Source of the DNA: Pseudomonadota bacterium
GTDB lineage: Bacteria > Pseudomonadota > Gammaproteobacteria > Steroidobacterales > Steroidobacteraceae
Reading direction: 5' to 3'
Length of the DNA stretch: 64,000 nt
Assembly: GCA_023391815.1 (NCBI GenBank)
Contig: JAEWAF010000072.1
Location: 1 to 64,000 of the forward strand
The stretch's first letter is position 1. Every line of letters starts with the position of its first letter. Below the pieces are notes generated by a model. The model was not told the DNA's origin. It saw only the letters and a list, made by a program, of their open reading frames with translations, and made no database searches. Below are positions 34,724 through 44,562 of this stretch, in pieces. Both the position numbers and the translations under genes were made by a program.

Positions 34724-34823
34724 ACGGTTTCTCTGGCCGACCGCACGCGGGCCTTGTTCCGGTGCTTTTCGACCCCATGAGGGCTGGATCGGTACTATGA
34801 CCAGCTCAACCGGGATCCCCGCC

Positions 34824-35468
34824 ATGAACGCACCGCTGAAAATCGATTTCGTCTCCGACGTGTCCTGTCCGTGGTGCGTGATCGGGCTGAAGTCGCTCGA
34901 GCAGGCGCTCGCCCAGCTCGGTCCCGAAGTGACCGCCGACATTCATTTCCAGCCGTTCGAGCTGAATCCGCAGATGGCTGCCGAGGGCGAGGACGTGATC
35001 GAGCACATCGCCAGGAAATACGGCTCGACGCCCGAACAGATGCAAGCCAGCCGCGAAGGCATTCGCGCGCGTGGCGCGGAGCTCGGCTTCACGTTCAACA
35101 TGGAAAAGCGCGGGCGCATCTATAACACGTTCGATGCACATCGCCTGCTGCATTGGGCGGAGCTGGAAGGCCGCCAGCTCGAGTTGAAGCGCGCCTTGTT
35201 CGAGGCGTACTTCACCGACGGACGCAATCCCAGCGACCACGAAGTGCTGGTCGAACTCGCCTCACGAGTCGGTCTGGATGCCGAACAGGCGCGAGAGATT
35301 CTGCAGTCGGGTCGTTATGCCGCCGAAGTCCGTCAGCGCGAGCAACTCTTCGGCCAGCTCGGCATCCGCGCCGTGCCCTCGGTCATCGTCAACGACAAAT
35401 ATTTGATTCAGGGCGGTCAGCCGGTCGCGGTGTTCAAGCAAGCGCTGCGAAAGATCGCGACCGAATAA
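34824..35468 (+). CDS. DsbA family oxidoreductase (FrnE-like)
   Basis: About 214 residues with a thioredoxin fold and an inserted helical domain, FrnE/2-hydroxychromene isomerase-like. Active site CPWC in FVSDVSCPWCVIGLKSLEQA; the cis-Pro loop is AVPSVIVNDKYLIQGGQP. No signal peptide, so cytoplasmic, unlike classical DsbA. FrnE proteins have disulfide isomerase or stress-protective roles, for example in Deinococcus. The start is taken at ATG 34824, where homologues begin; an in-frame ATG at 34797 is the alternative. It follows ku by about 100 bases, on the same strand. Confidence 0.9.
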   Translation: MNAPLKIDFVSDVSCPWCVIGLKSLEQALAQLGPEVTADIHFQPFELNPQMAAEGEDVIEHIARKYGSTPEQMQASREGIRARGAELGFTFNMEKRGRIYNTFDAHRLLHWAELEGRQLELKRALFEAYFTDGRNPSDHEVLVELASRVGLDAEQAREILQSGRYAAEVRQREQLFGQLGIRAVPSVIVNDKYLIQGGQPVAVFKQALRKIATE

Positions 35469-35481
35469 CTCGCCTCGGCCC

Positions 35482-35958
35482 TCACGCGTCGAGGGCCACG
35501 CCTTCGTCGGCGGCCAGCATGCCGTCGATGTCGAGCAGCAGCACCATACGCTCGCCAAGCGTGGCGAGCGCGGGCACGCAGTTCCGATCGCTCACCGTGA
35601 TGCCGCCAGGCGTCTCCTGAATGTCTTTCTCACTCAGGTGACTCACATCGGACACCGCGTCGACGACCAGACCGAAGTCGCGGCGACCGTTCTTGACCAT
35701 CACCGTCAGCACCACGATGACCGTGGTGGCCGAACCTGCGACGGCCGGCATGCCCAGTCGCGTACGCAGGTCGATCACCGGAACGATGGCGCCCCGCAAG
35801 TTCAAGACGCCGAGCACATGTGCCGGCGTCTCGGGAACCGCAGTCACCGGCGTCCAGCCGCGAATCTCACGAACCCGCAGGATGTCCACCCCGAACACCT
35901 GCTGGTCGAGATGGAACGTGAGAATCTGGGCCGGCGCGGGACTGAATACCGAGCTCAT
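35482..35958 (-). CDS. cheW: Chemotaxis coupling protein CheW
   Basis: 158-residue CheW, which links MCP receptors to the kinase CheA. The start ATG 35958 follows AGGAG located in the last codons of the MCP gene; gap between MCP stop and this ATG is four bases. CheW features: ILTFHLDQQVFGVDILRVRE, then VLGVLNLRGAIVPVIDLRTR with the conserved NLRG receptor/CheA contact and GLVVDAVSDV. Co-transcribed with the MCP at 35963. No cheA, cheY, cheR or cheB lies in the window, so the pair is an accessory input to a chemotaxis system encoded elsewhere. Confidence 0.94.
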   Translation of the reverse strand: MSSVFSPAPAQILTFHLDQQVFGVDILRVREIRGWTPVTAVPETPAHVLGVLNLRGAIVPVIDLRTRLGMPAVAGSATTVIVVLTVMVKNGRRDFGLVVDAVSDVSHLSEKDIQETPGGITVSDRNCVPALATLGERMVLLLDIDGMLAADEGVALDA

Positions 35959-35962
35959 GTTG

Positions 35963-37678
35963 TTAGAACTCCTGCCAGGAGACATCGTCGCCGCTGGCCT
36001 TCGCAGTGACCATCGCGGGTGCTTTGACGGTGGGGCGCGCCGCCGGCTTGGTCGGCCGACGCATCGGCATCACCGACGCCTTCGTTGAATATGCAGCAGT
36101 GGCGGCGCCAGCGCCAGCGATCTCACGCGTGCGGAACTGACCCACCTGCGCGACCAGGCCCTGCGCCTGCTGTTCGAGCGCCTTGCTCGCAGCCGAGGCT
36201 TCTTCGACGAGCGCCGCGTTCTGCTGAGTCGTGGTGTCCATCTGGGACACCGCGTTGTTCACCTGATCGATACCCTGCGCCTGCTCTTCGCTCGCAGCCG
36301 CGATCTCCGCGACGATATCGCTGACGCGCTTCACCGCCTCCATGATGTCGTTGAGCGTGCGACCCGATTCATCGACCAGCTGCGAGCCGGCATTGACCTT
36401 CTCGACCGAGTCGTTGATGAGATCCTTGATCTCCTTGGCCGCCGTCGCACTACGCTGCGCCAGGCTGCGCACTTCGCTCGCGACTACCGCGAAACCGCGG
36501 CCCTGCTCGCCGGCGCGCGCCGCTTCCACGGCGGCATTGAGCGCCAGCAAATTGGTCTGGAACGCGATCTCGTCGATCACGCTGATGATGTCCGAGATCT
36601 TGCGGCTGGAGACATTGATCTCCGCCATCGCGCCGACCGCACGCTGAACGACTTCGCCGCCCTTCTCCGCATGCGAACGCGCATTGCTCGAGAGCTGATT
36701 GGCCTGACGCGCGTTGTCCGCGTTCTGCTTCACCGTCGCCGTCATCTCTTCCATGCTCGACGCCGTTTCCTCGAGCGCCGCCGCCTGTTCCTGAGTCCGC
36801 TGACTCAGATCGTCGTTACCGCGAGCAATCTGCAAGGTGCCGGTCGACATGGCCGCCGAGAGCGATTTGGTGGTCGACACGATCTCATGCAGCTTCTCGA
36901 TGAAGCCGTTCAGCGAAGTGGCGATCTCGCCGAATTCCGCGTCCAGCTGTGGCAAGCGATACGTGAGATCGCCATCGCCGGCACGCAGGTCTTCGGTAGC
37001 GCGCAGGACCTGGCGAATCGGCGTCACGATGCTGCGAGCGATAGCCAGCGCCAGAACGATGGAGAGCACGACGGCAATCGCGCCGCCGCCGATGAGCACG
37101 AAGTCCAGGCTCTTGCGAGCAGCTTCCGCCGCGGCGGTACGCTCGCCGAGCAGGCTCGCTTCGGTCTCGATGATGTCGTCGAGCGTGGCGCGCATCGCGT
37201 CCATACCCTGCTTGCCATGCGCGGCGCGCTCGAACGCAACGACGTCATCCATCGTCTTGGTGCCGGCATTGACCGCGCGACGAAGCGCGATCGCAGGCTC
37301 GACCGCGTCCCGTAACCAGCTCTGCAAGCTACGGTTCAGTTCTTCGAGCCGCCGCTGTTGAGCGGCATTGTCGGCGGTCAGCTTATGGATCTGCTCGAAG
37401 CCTTGGCTGAAGGCGGCTTGCCCGCCGGTGTACGGCTCGAGGAACGAATCCGTACCGGTGACCAGGTAACCGCGCTGGCCGGTCTCGATATTGATCAGCG
37501 CCTGCAGGATACGGTCGGCCTGCTGGATCACCTGGTAGGTGTGAATGTTCATGTCCTGCGAATGCAGCTGCCTGGTCTGGCTGACCTTCGCGGTGGCGAT
37601 CAGCGCCACCAGAATGCCGACGATGATCGCGAAGGCGAGCATCAATCGGGCATTGATCTTGAGTTTCGAAAAGCCCAC
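35963..37678 (-). CDS. Methyl-accepting chemotaxis protein with CHASE3 sensor
   Basis: 571 residues from GTG 37678 (AGGAG nine bases upstream). Two membrane helices (about 10-30 and 191-213) bracket a periplasmic CHASE3 domain (about 40-180, ALINIETGQRGYLVTGTDSF). A HAMP segment follows (about 214-268), then the signalling hairpin with the highly conserved tip EIAFQTNLLALNAAVEAARA and GRGFAVVASEVRSLAQRSA. The protein ends in SWQEF, matching the xWxxF pentapeptide that docks CheR/CheB in enteric receptors, so it is probably a high-abundance-type receptor with adaptation. Ligand unknown. It heads a two-gene unit with cheW. Confidence 0.94.
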   Translation of the reverse strand: MGFSKLKINARLMLAFAIIVGILVALIATAKVSQTRQLHSQDMNIHTYQVIQQADRILQALINIETGQRGYLVTGTDSFLEPYTGGQAAFSQGFEQIHKLTADNAAQQRRLEELNRSLQSWLRDAVEPAIALRRAVNAGTKTMDDVVAFERAAHGKQGMDAMRATLDDIIETEASLLGERTAAAEAARKSLDFVLIGGGAIAVVLSIVLALAIARSIVTPIRQVLRATEDLRAGDGDLTYRLPQLDAEFGEIATSLNGFIEKLHEIVSTTKSLSAAMSTGTLQIARGNDDLSQRTQEQAAALEETASSMEEMTATVKQNADNARQANQLSSNARSHAEKGGEVVQRAVGAMAEINVSSRKISDIISVIDEIAFQTNLLALNAAVEAARAGEQGRGFAVVASEVRSLAQRSATAAKEIKDLINDSVEKVNAGSQLVDESGRTLNDIMEAVKRVSDIVAEIAAASEEQAQGIDQVNNAVSQMDTTTQQNAALVEEASAASKALEQQAQGLVAQVGQFRTREIAGAGAATAAYSTKASVMPMRRPTKPAARPTVKAPAMVTAKASGDDVSWQEF

Positions 37679-37748
37679 GTCTGTCTCCTGATTCCGACGG
37701 GTAGCTAATCGTCACTCTTGGTAAAGTGCTTGAGTAAGCATGGTCCGA

Positions 37749-37765
37749 ATCAGGCCCCGCCTGAT
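37749..37765 (-). terminator. Short hairpin downstream of the M48 gene
   Basis: Seven-base arms ATCAGGC/GCCTGAT with a three-base loop lie about 30 bases past the stop of the M48 protease gene and before the MCP promoter region. No T-run is present; terminator function is tentative. Nothing else is recognised in 37679-37795. Confidence 0.4.
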
Positions 37766-37795
37766 GCCGGATCGCGCCGATCGGTCGTATTGACT

Positions 37796-40700
37796 TCAGT
37801 AGGCCAGCCGCGGCGGGGTGCGCACCACGCCGGGCTCGTTCTTGACCTCCATCGGTGGCGGCAAGCGAGTCCCCGCCGAGTCGAAGTAAGGCCGCTCGAA
37901 CACGAACAGCATCCGAGTCGCGCTCATGCGCCACTCCTTCGGCGCGCGCTTACCCATCAACACCAGGGCAGCAGCGTAAGCGTGGGAGCGCAATCTGTAG
38001 TCCACGCCCTCGAGCAGCCGATCCGCCTCTTCGACGCTGCCGCCCCGACGCAGCGTGGCGATGAAGCCTAGCGCTTGCTGAGCACCGCTGGTCGCGCTGT
38101 CACGAAACGCGGCGATATAGGGTTCGGGGTCACGACGCTCGCGCAGGGCAAGTGCCAACGACACGAGCATGGTGTCATCGTCGAGCGCTTCGGTGGTCGG
38201 CAATGCCAACGCCGCTTCGATCACCGCCGGCTCCGCACCGTCGGAAGCAGCAGCCAGCCGCAAGACGCGCTGATCCGGCGCGTTGGCATGTTTCAATTCC
38301 CGGGCCGCGAGATTCGGCGCGCCCCGACTCAAATGATAGTAAGCCTTCTCGTTGCCGGGCCGCAGTTCCCGGCCGCCCTCCACCGCGTCCAGATACTGCA
38401 ACGTCGATGAGCGTTGTTTGAGCTCGGCGACCGGCACGTTGCCATCGAAGCTGAGCATGCGACGCACTCGTAGCGAGTCGATGGCCACATGCTCGCTCAT
38501 CGACGGCGACATCTTCGCCAACGCCACATCGAAGATATCGGCGGCGTCCTGCCAGCGACGCTCATCCATGTGGGTGTAAGCAACGGCGGCCGCGAGCCAG
38601 CCGTGATCCGGCGCCTTCGCAAACAGCGCCGCGAATGCCCGGTTGCGTTGGGCTTCGGTGTCCAGACAACGCGCAGCCAGATACTGCAAATCCATGTTCG
38701 CCGGCTGCCCTTGCGCCATCGAACGATGACGCTCACAGACTTCGGCGTGCTGCTGTTCCTCCGAGTAATCCTGCTCCGCTCGCATCGTCAGCACGTCACC
38801 GGGTTGCAAGGCCAATCGAGCGCGCAATGTTTCATCGAAGCCCGGCATGCGTGAAGCCGCCGCCAGCCACTCCGCCGTATGACGAGCCTCGCTCGAATCC
38901 CAAAGCGCATGCATGGCGACGACGTCCCGGATCTGCTTCTCGTCCTTCATCACTTGTAACAACGCGGCCGGGCTGTCATGACCGAACGCGCCCATCACCG
39001 TGCGCGTGCCGCCGTCGCTGTGGCGACTGGTGCTGATCGACTCCGGCGGCTCCTCGAAGATGAAGTTAGCCTGCGAAGTTGTCCAGCGCACCGGTCCGAC
39101 GATGCGCTCCTGCGGCGGCTGAAGATTGCCGTACGTCGCCGTCCATTCCACCAGCAGGCTGGCGCCGCCGATGTTGTAAACGCTCTGATGCGAGCCGTAT
39201 GGAATATCGACCTCGAACTGCTCGATCAGCTGGCCGCCGTCGGCCGTGGTCTTGATGGCGTAATGTTCCTGATCGCTCACCGTGAGCTTGGCGTGCGAGA
39301 ACGGAATCAAGTGGGTCGAGGCGCCGCCGATGTCGACCGTCACCGGCCGTCCCAGGCCGTTATAGATATTCACGATGGTCGAGCCCACCGTCGTTCCGAC
39401 GCTCAGCACGGCGACGATGATGCCGCACGCCACCGTCAACCGCGCCAACGTGGGCACCAGACCGTCGGCGACATGGAAACGATCCCACAGATCCAGTTTC
39501 CTCTGGCGCGGTCGCTCGCTGTGTCCGGGCACGAACACTGGATACTGCGGAGGGATGAAACTCGGCTCCGGCGCCGCGCCCGGCTGCAATTTGGTACGCA
39601 CGAAGCGCGCGACCTGGCTCTCCACCAGCAGCAATTGTTCCAGGGCCGCTTGTCGGAGCGCGGCCAGCGCCGACATCGCGCTGCCGACCCAACTGTCGAT
39701 GGCCTGAAGCCAGTCACCTAGATTGTCGTCGTCCGCCAGCGGCAGCCGGAAATCGCCGAGCGCCACCTGCCAGTCGTCCACTTTCAACCGGCGCAGCAAG
39801 GTGCGATCGAGTTGAATCTTCCGGCCTTCGTCCTCGTAAATGTGACGAAGCGCGTTATGCACGTCGGCGCACGCATGAATCAGACGTTGACGTTCCTTGC
39901 CCGAGACCCGGCCGTCGGCGGTGACGACGGACAGCACGTTACGCATCGCGCCGTACGCGTCATCGAGATTCGCTTCGTTGTGTTCGGCATAGTGCAGAAC
40001 CGCCAGCAGTCCCCGCAGATACTCTTCCCACCCGTTGCCCAGTTGTTTCGCGGCCGACAGATGCACGCTCCGGCAACGCTTGTCGTGCGCCAGCACGGCC
40101 GTGCGAGCTTTCTCCAGCTCCTCCTGGATTTCGTCGATGGCCTGTTGCAGATCGGCGCGGCGCAATTCCTTGCCGCGATGACGAATGATCCCGCCCGGCG
40201 CCGCGAGGAAACCCTCCTTCAAGGCGCGTAGCGCACCATGCTCTTCCTCGAGCGAGCGCAGCTGTTCCAATTCGTTCGCCAGCGTATCGGGATAAATGGA
40301 GTCGAGCTCGGCGACAATGTGCTCCTCGCGCAGAGTCACGCCATACAGCTCGTTGGTGTGCCGACAATGGTTGGTCAGTGAACGACCCAGATAGGCGCCC
40401 CGATAGGAACGATCGTAGTAGGCACGGTTGAACTTCTCATCCAGCTTCGCGAGCGACTCTTCCACCGGCACGGGCTGCGCTTGCGTGTCGGTACGAAACA
40501 CGTGCGCCGTCATGCGCTCTTTCATCCCCGGCACGTCGTCGAACACCTCCCAGGCGCTGCGCTCGTCGATGGTCGCGGCAATGTAGGTTCGCTTGGCATT
40601 GTGCTCGCGCTCGGAATTCTCCGGGTGCGTACTCCACATGCGGGGCGGCTGACCGAGCGAGGTCTTGAAAACACGATGCTGCTCGGGATTGGCCGCCGGC

Positions 40701-41710
40701 AGCGGCTCGACTTCGCCGTAGGCGGGATTGTCGAGGATGTCCCGAAGCTTGTTCGTGATGTGTTTCTGCACGGCGAACAGATCCGTCACCCGACGTTTCT
40801 CGCGAAGCTCGGCATCGGCGAACGCGACCGCCCTGCTCCAGGCATCGTCCGCCGCACCGAGCTTGTGGAGCGCATGGATCAAAGCGTCGCTACCTGTGAG
40901 TGACACGGCCACCAGATCGGCCTGCAACTCCATCTCCCGCGACAAGGCCCGCTGCGCGAGCAGCACGATCCGGAACACCGTCTCCATCATCGAGCGGATC
41001 GACCAGACGACGAGCGACAACAGCCAGCCCACCCACGCGATGCGCAGATCGAAGCGCGACAAAGCGCGCAGGAAACTGTCCAGCGCATCGCGCTTGGAAA
41101 TGATGTGAGCGGCGATCTGCTGGGCGACATAGACCCAGCGCCCTACCGCCATGCTGCGCTGAGCGAAGTGGCCGAACTCGTGCGCCAGCACCGCCTTGAG
41201 CTCACCGAGCGTGAGCGTGTTGACCAGCGCCAGGCCGATCTCCAGGTTCTTGCGCGAAGGAAACAACAGATTCAACACGGTCAGGTCGTAGAACACGGCT
41301 GCGTTGACCCGGGGCGAAAGAAACACTCGATGGGCGCGGGGCGCGCCGGCCTCGTCCGCCAGCCGGTTGATGAAAGCAAACAAGCGCGGCTGCTGCTCGG
41401 CCGTCACTTCAATGTCGTCGATCTGGTGGCGGTGTTGGACGAAGAACAACGCCTTGCACATGAAGATGGCGAGGAACGCCGAGCAGGCACCGGCCACGAC
41501 GCCCATCAACGCATCGCCGCCATGAGTCATGCCGACGATCAGTCGATAGGCGGTCCAGGTGAACCAGGCGGTCAGGCCCAGATACAAGGCCACGAACAGC
41601 GCCAGGCCCCCCATGGCGAGCCAGGCATGCAAACGATAGGTCCGGGTACTGCGAGTCAGGCCCGGAGGCACGGAGCTGGGACCTGCCGGGTAGACGTGTT
41701 CCATGGTCAT
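37796..41710 (-). CDS. Very large M48 family membrane metalloprotease
   Basis: 1304 residues, far longer than typical M48 proteases (about 290-500). The N-terminal part is an HtpX/Ste24-like unit: two membrane helices (about 31-56 and 66-90), zinc motif HEFGH at 177-181 and third ligand Glu in SREMELQADLVAVSL, with a further hydrophobic pair near 215-245. The rest is unusual: a long helical soluble region, another membrane helix near residue 760 (LARLTVACGIIVAVLSVGTT), a beta-rich module after it, and a TPR-like Ala-rich C-terminus. Probably an inner-membrane protease with a large periplasmic or cytoplasmic sensing module. Substrate unknown. No co-transcribed gene. Confidence 0.88.
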   Translation of the reverse strand: MTMEHVYPAGPSSVPPGLTRSTRTYRLHAWLAMGGLALFVALYLGLTAWFTWTAYRLIVGMTHGGDALMGVVAGACSAFLAIFMCKALFFVQHRHQIDDIEVTAEQQPRLFAFINRLADEAGAPRAHRVFLSPRVNAAVFYDLTVLNLLFPSRKNLEIGLALVNTLTLGELKAVLAHEFGHFAQRSMAVGRWVYVAQQIAAHIISKRDALDSFLRALSRFDLRIAWVGWLLSLVVWSIRSMMETVFRIVLLAQRALSREMELQADLVAVSLTGSDALIHALHKLGAADDAWSRAVAFADAELREKRRVTDLFAVQKHITNKLRDILDNPAYGEVEPLPAANPEQHRVFKTSLGQPPRMWSTHPENSEREHNAKRTYIAATIDERSAWEVFDDVPGMKERMTAHVFRTDTQAQPVPVEESLAKLDEKFNRAYYDRSYRGAYLGRSLTNHCRHTNELYGVTLREEHIVAELDSIYPDTLANELEQLRSLEEEHGALRALKEGFLAAPGGIIRHRGKELRRADLQQAIDEIQEELEKARTAVLAHDKRCRSVHLSAAKQLGNGWEEYLRGLLAVLHYAEHNEANLDDAYGAMRNVLSVVTADGRVSGKERQRLIHACADVHNALRHIYEDEGRKIQLDRTLLRRLKVDDWQVALGDFRLPLADDDNLGDWLQAIDSWVGSAMSALAALRQAALEQLLLVESQVARFVRTKLQPGAAPEPSFIPPQYPVFVPGHSERPRQRKLDLWDRFHVADGLVPTLARLTVACGIIVAVLSVGTTVGSTIVNIYNGLGRPVTVDIGGASTHLIPFSHAKLTVSDQEHYAIKTTADGGQLIEQFEVDIPYGSHQSVYNIGGASLLVEWTATYGNLQPPQERIVGPVRWTTSQANFIFEEPPESISTSRHSDGGTRTVMGAFGHDSPAALLQVMKDEKQIRDVVAMHALWDSSEARHTAEWLAAASRMPGFDETLRARLALQPGDVLTMRAEQDYSEEQQHAEVCERHRSMAQGQPANMDLQYLAARCLDTEAQRNRAFAALFAKAPDHGWLAAAVAYTHMDERRWQDAADIFDVALAKMSPSMSEHVAIDSLRVRRMLSFDGNVPVAELKQRSSTLQYLDAVEGGRELRPGNEKAYYHLSRGAPNLAARELKHANAPDQRVLRLAAASDGAEPAVIEAALALPTTEALDDDTMLVSLALALRERRDPEPYIAAFRDSATSGAQQALGFIATLRRGGSVEEADRLLEGVDYRLRSHAYAAALVLMGKRAPKEWRMSATRMLFVFERPYFDSAGTRLPPPMEVKNEPGVVRTPPRLAY

Positions 41711-41858
41711 GACGCCGCTCTCTTCCCGCCGAAGTTATATTCGTCCTGCGGCGCGCATTGAAACAGAGCGGCGCCGCATTGGGAATGATTGGCTTCACAA
41801 AGGTCGCCCGCCGGAGCGGGCGACGCCGGTGCTTACGGCAGCAGCCGCGCCTGACGAT

Positions 41859-42263
41859 TCATCTCAGCTCAGCGGCGCTCGGGGTCCACATCACTTCGCG
41901 AACTTCGATGGGCAGGCCGATCGGCTTGCCATCGGGGCCCGGCGCCGAAGACGCCAGCGCCGCGATCTCATAGGCCCGCTCCGGTCCCGGCACTTCCACG
42001 ATCCAGAAGCCGGCCAGAAACTCCTTGCTCTCGGCGAACGGCCCATCGGAAATCACCGGCGAGCGGCCCTCCGCGTGGCGCACGATCCTGGTCTTGCCCG
42101 GCGGCTGCAGCGCGTGGACTTCGACGAATTCGCCCGAGCGGACCAGGGTCCGATTCAAATCCATCATGAACTGCGAGTGCGCCTTCCAGGAGGCCTCGGT
42201 CCAGTCCTGGTGCTGGTAGTCGCCGCTGGCGTACGGCACGTTCATCATCAGCATGAATTTCAT
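41859..42263 (-). CDS. YCII-related (DGPF) domain protein
   Basis: 134-residue cytoplasmic protein of the YCII/DGPF superfamily. Start ATG 42263 follows GGAG. Diagnostic: MKFMLMMNVP at the start, VISDGPFAESKEFLAGFWIV in the middle (DGPF plus the conserved E-x-K-E segment) and a C-terminal IEVREVMW. In many bacteria such genes sit beside ECF sigma factors of the RpoE/SigJ type; none is present here, only a small membrane protein gene 29 bases upstream on the same strand. Function is unknown; the fold is a ferredoxin-like barrel. Confidence 0.88.
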   Translation of the reverse strand: MKFMLMMNVPYASGDYQHQDWTEASWKAHSQFMMDLNRTLVRSGEFVEVHALQPPGKTRIVRHAEGRSPVISDGPFAESKEFLAGFWIVEVPGPERAYEIAALASSAPGPDGKPIGLPIEVREVMWTPSAAELR

Positions 42264-42292
42264 GATGCTCTCCTCAAATGTGAGCGGACGGG

Positions 42293-42730
42293 TCAGCGGC
42301 GCGACAGGAAGATGCGCGCCCCCAGCCAGGCGCTCGGCAGCGTGACCGCGATGATGGCGAGCGAATACCAATGGGTCCAGGCATCCCAGGTGGCGATGGC
42401 GCCGATCGTGCCGACGATCACGCCGATGCCGCCCAACGCGAGCGCGTGCGCCATCGGGCGCGAGCCGGCCAGACGAGCGGCGACATAGCAACCGAGCACA
42501 CCGAACAGCGTGCGATAGATCAGTGCCAGCAGCAGCAACGAATCGCTGTAGGCGGCCGGATTGCCAAAGTCACGCAGCGGCGGAAACACGCCGATTGCGA
42601 CCAGCAACAGATCGGTTGCGCTCGACAGGAAGGCGTTGAGAAGCAGGCCGGCCAGCACGGCACCGACACTGCGGTACCAGCGAGGACGGACGGTGGCGAT
42701 CGGGGTGGCAAGCGAGGCGGCGGTGTTCAT
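42293..42730 (-). CDS. Small four-helix membrane protein, unknown function
   Basis: 145 residues, hydrophobic, with four predicted membrane helices (about 21-45, 62-83, 92-112, 116-140). The segment GAVLAGLLLNAFLSSATDLL begins the first helix and RTLFGVLGCYVAARLAG the second half. No enzymatic motif recognised. It is transcribed with the YCII gene (29-base gap), an arrangement that suggests a shared stress or transport-related role but no firm assignment. AAGGAG precedes the ATG. Confidence 0.75.
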   Translation of the reverse strand: MNTAASLATPIATVRPRWYRSVGAVLAGLLLNAFLSSATDLLLVAIGVFPPLRDFGNPAAYSDSLLLLALIYRTLFGVLGCYVAARLAGSRPMAHALALGGIGVIVGTIGAIATWDAWTHWYSLAIIAVTLPSAWLGARIFLSRR

Positions 42731-42882
42731 CGAGAATCTCCTTGAGCTCGGTATCGCGTCCCGGTTGGGACGTTCTGCGGGTAAGTCGGAGCCGACCTCG
42801 GTTTCTCGACATGGCCCGGAAAAAAATTCGCGGCGCGCCGGCCCTGGCGCGCAAGCTCATGAAGCCGGATGATTTTATTCGG

Positions 42883-44562
42883 TCAGCCGCCGGGCCCGAT
42901 CGCGGGCAGGAGCAAGCGGAAGATGGCCCCGCCCGTATCGCCGCGCTCCGCCCACAATCGCCCGCCGTGGGACGCGATGATCTTTTGCGAGATCGACAAG
43001 CCCAGCCCCAGGCCGGTGGACTTGGTGCTGACGAAGGGATCGAAGATCCGCTGCAACATCTCCTGGTCGAGGCCCGGCCCCGAATCGCGGACCGTCAGCT
43101 CGACCCCCTGGCGAGGATGCGCCGACGTGCTGATCCACAGCCGGCGCTGCTCGACGTCGACGGCTTCCAGGGCGTCGCACGCGTTGACGATCAGATTCAG
43201 AATCACCTGTTGGATCTGCACTCGATCGACCAGCACCGGCGGCAGGTCCTGTCCCGGGTTGTGGACGGCGATCACTTGTCGCCGCTCCAGGTCGCCCCGC
43301 GCCAGCGCCAGCGTTTCCGTCACCAGCTCGTTCAACTGCTCGGGGTTGCGATCCGGCTCGCTGAAACGAAGCATGGACTGCATGCGCTGGATCACCTGCG
43401 CGGCCCGGCGATTGTCCGCGATGATGTCCGCGACGATCGGCTTGACGCTCGCCAGATCGGCCTTGCCGGTCGCGAGCAGCGCCGACGCGGCTTCGGCATT
43501 GGCAAGCATCGACGCGAGCGGCTGCCTGATCTCGTGCGCCACGGCGCCCGAGATCTCCCCGAGCGTCGCCACTCGCGACAGATGCGCCAGCTGCTGATCT
43601 CGGCGGGCGGCCTCAGCGGCCATTGCTTTGCGTTCGCGCAGCAGCGCCGCCAGCATCAGCAGCGGTACGCACAGCACGTTTAGAAACAACACCGTCGTGA
43701 GCGCATTGCGCACTGGCGAGTGCGCGACGAAGGGGCCGACCTCGTGCACCCCACCCCAGATCGCGAACACGCCGACCAGCAGCATCGAGACGCATACCCC
43801 GACGATCTCGTAACGAACCGCCGCCCAGATCAGAAACGGCAGCGGCGCATACATCAACGCCGGCGCCCGCTCATCGTGCATGCCGGGCCAAACGAATACA
43901 TACACACAGACGAGCGCCAGGCAGATGCCCAGCACACAAATTTCGAGCGCGGCGCCCCGATTCGCCGGCCGCCATCCGCCATCGTGCTGCCCGGCGAATT
44001 GAAGAATGAGCGGCACCAAGGTGATGACGGCAAACGCGTTCGTGCTAGTACGCGCGATCACGGTCAACCAGAAGTCCCCGGTCAACCCGAGGTGCACGAA
44101 GGCCGTTGCCATCGCAACACTGGTGATGAACGGCGCGGCGATGCCGCCAATCAACACCAGATGAGTCGTGGCGCTCAGCTGATCGAGTCGTCGCGGCTCG
44201 GGATAGAGTCGTAACAAAGCAGCGGCGCCGATCAGAGCCTCGGCGCTATCGACGACGTATTGGATGCCGATTTGCGAGAGCGATGCGTAAGCGAACTGCG
44301 CGAACACATGGCATGGCAGGAGCGCCGCCAGATAGATCCACCACCGATTTGCCGGTGCCAACAGCAACGCAGCAAGCAGTATCGCGTTCGGTGCCCACAA
44401 TGCGGAGACGGGAACCGAAGGAAATCTCAGCGCTTCGCCCAGCATCGCGGCGAACAGATACGCGAGCGCAGTGACCGCGGGCCCGACTGCGAGCTTGACC
44501 CACGCTCCTTGATTGATCATCGGCGCATGGCGCCGAACAAGACGCTCCGTCCGCTCATGCAA
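42883..44562 (-). CDS. MASE1-type membrane sensor histidine kinase
   Basis: 559 residues from a TTG start with GAGGG upstream (ATG 44520 is an alternative). The N-terminal half is a MASE1 integral sensor of eight to ten helices (about 20-310; SVPVSALWAPNAILLAALLL, IWAAVRYEIVGVCVSMLLVG). The kinase half has a FixL/DctB-like HisKA with phospho-His in AVAHEIRQPLASMLANAEAA, then HATPase motifs NLIVNACDAL, DSGPGLD and STGLGLGLSIS. No receiver. It lies divergent from the HisKA_2 kinase gene; the 16-bp palindrome at 44704-44719 sits between them. A probable partner is the FixJ-type regulator at 58072. Confidence 0.92.
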   Translation of the reverse strand: MHERTERLVRRHAPMINQGAWVKLAVGPAVTALAYLFAAMLGEALRFPSVPVSALWAPNAILLAALLLAPANRWWIYLAALLPCHVFAQFAYASLSQIGIQYVVDSAEALIGAAALLRLYPEPRRLDQLSATTHLVLIGGIAAPFITSVAMATAFVHLGLTGDFWLTVIARTSTNAFAVITLVPLILQFAGQHDGGWRPANRGAALEICVLGICLALVCVYVFVWPGMHDERAPALMYAPLPFLIWAAVRYEIVGVCVSMLLVGVFAIWGGVHEVGPFVAHSPVRNALTTVLFLNVLCVPLLMLAALLRERKAMAAEAARRDQQLAHLSRVATLGEISGAVAHEIRQPLASMLANAEAASALLATGKADLASVKPIVADIIADNRRAAQVIQRMQSMLRFSEPDRNPEQLNELVTETLALARGDLERRQVIAVHNPGQDLPPVLVDRVQIQQVILNLIVNACDALEAVDVEQRRLWISTSAHPRQGVELTVRDSGPGLDQEMLQRIFDPFVSTKSTGLGLGLSISQKIIASHGGRLWAERGDTGGAIFRLLLPAIGPGG

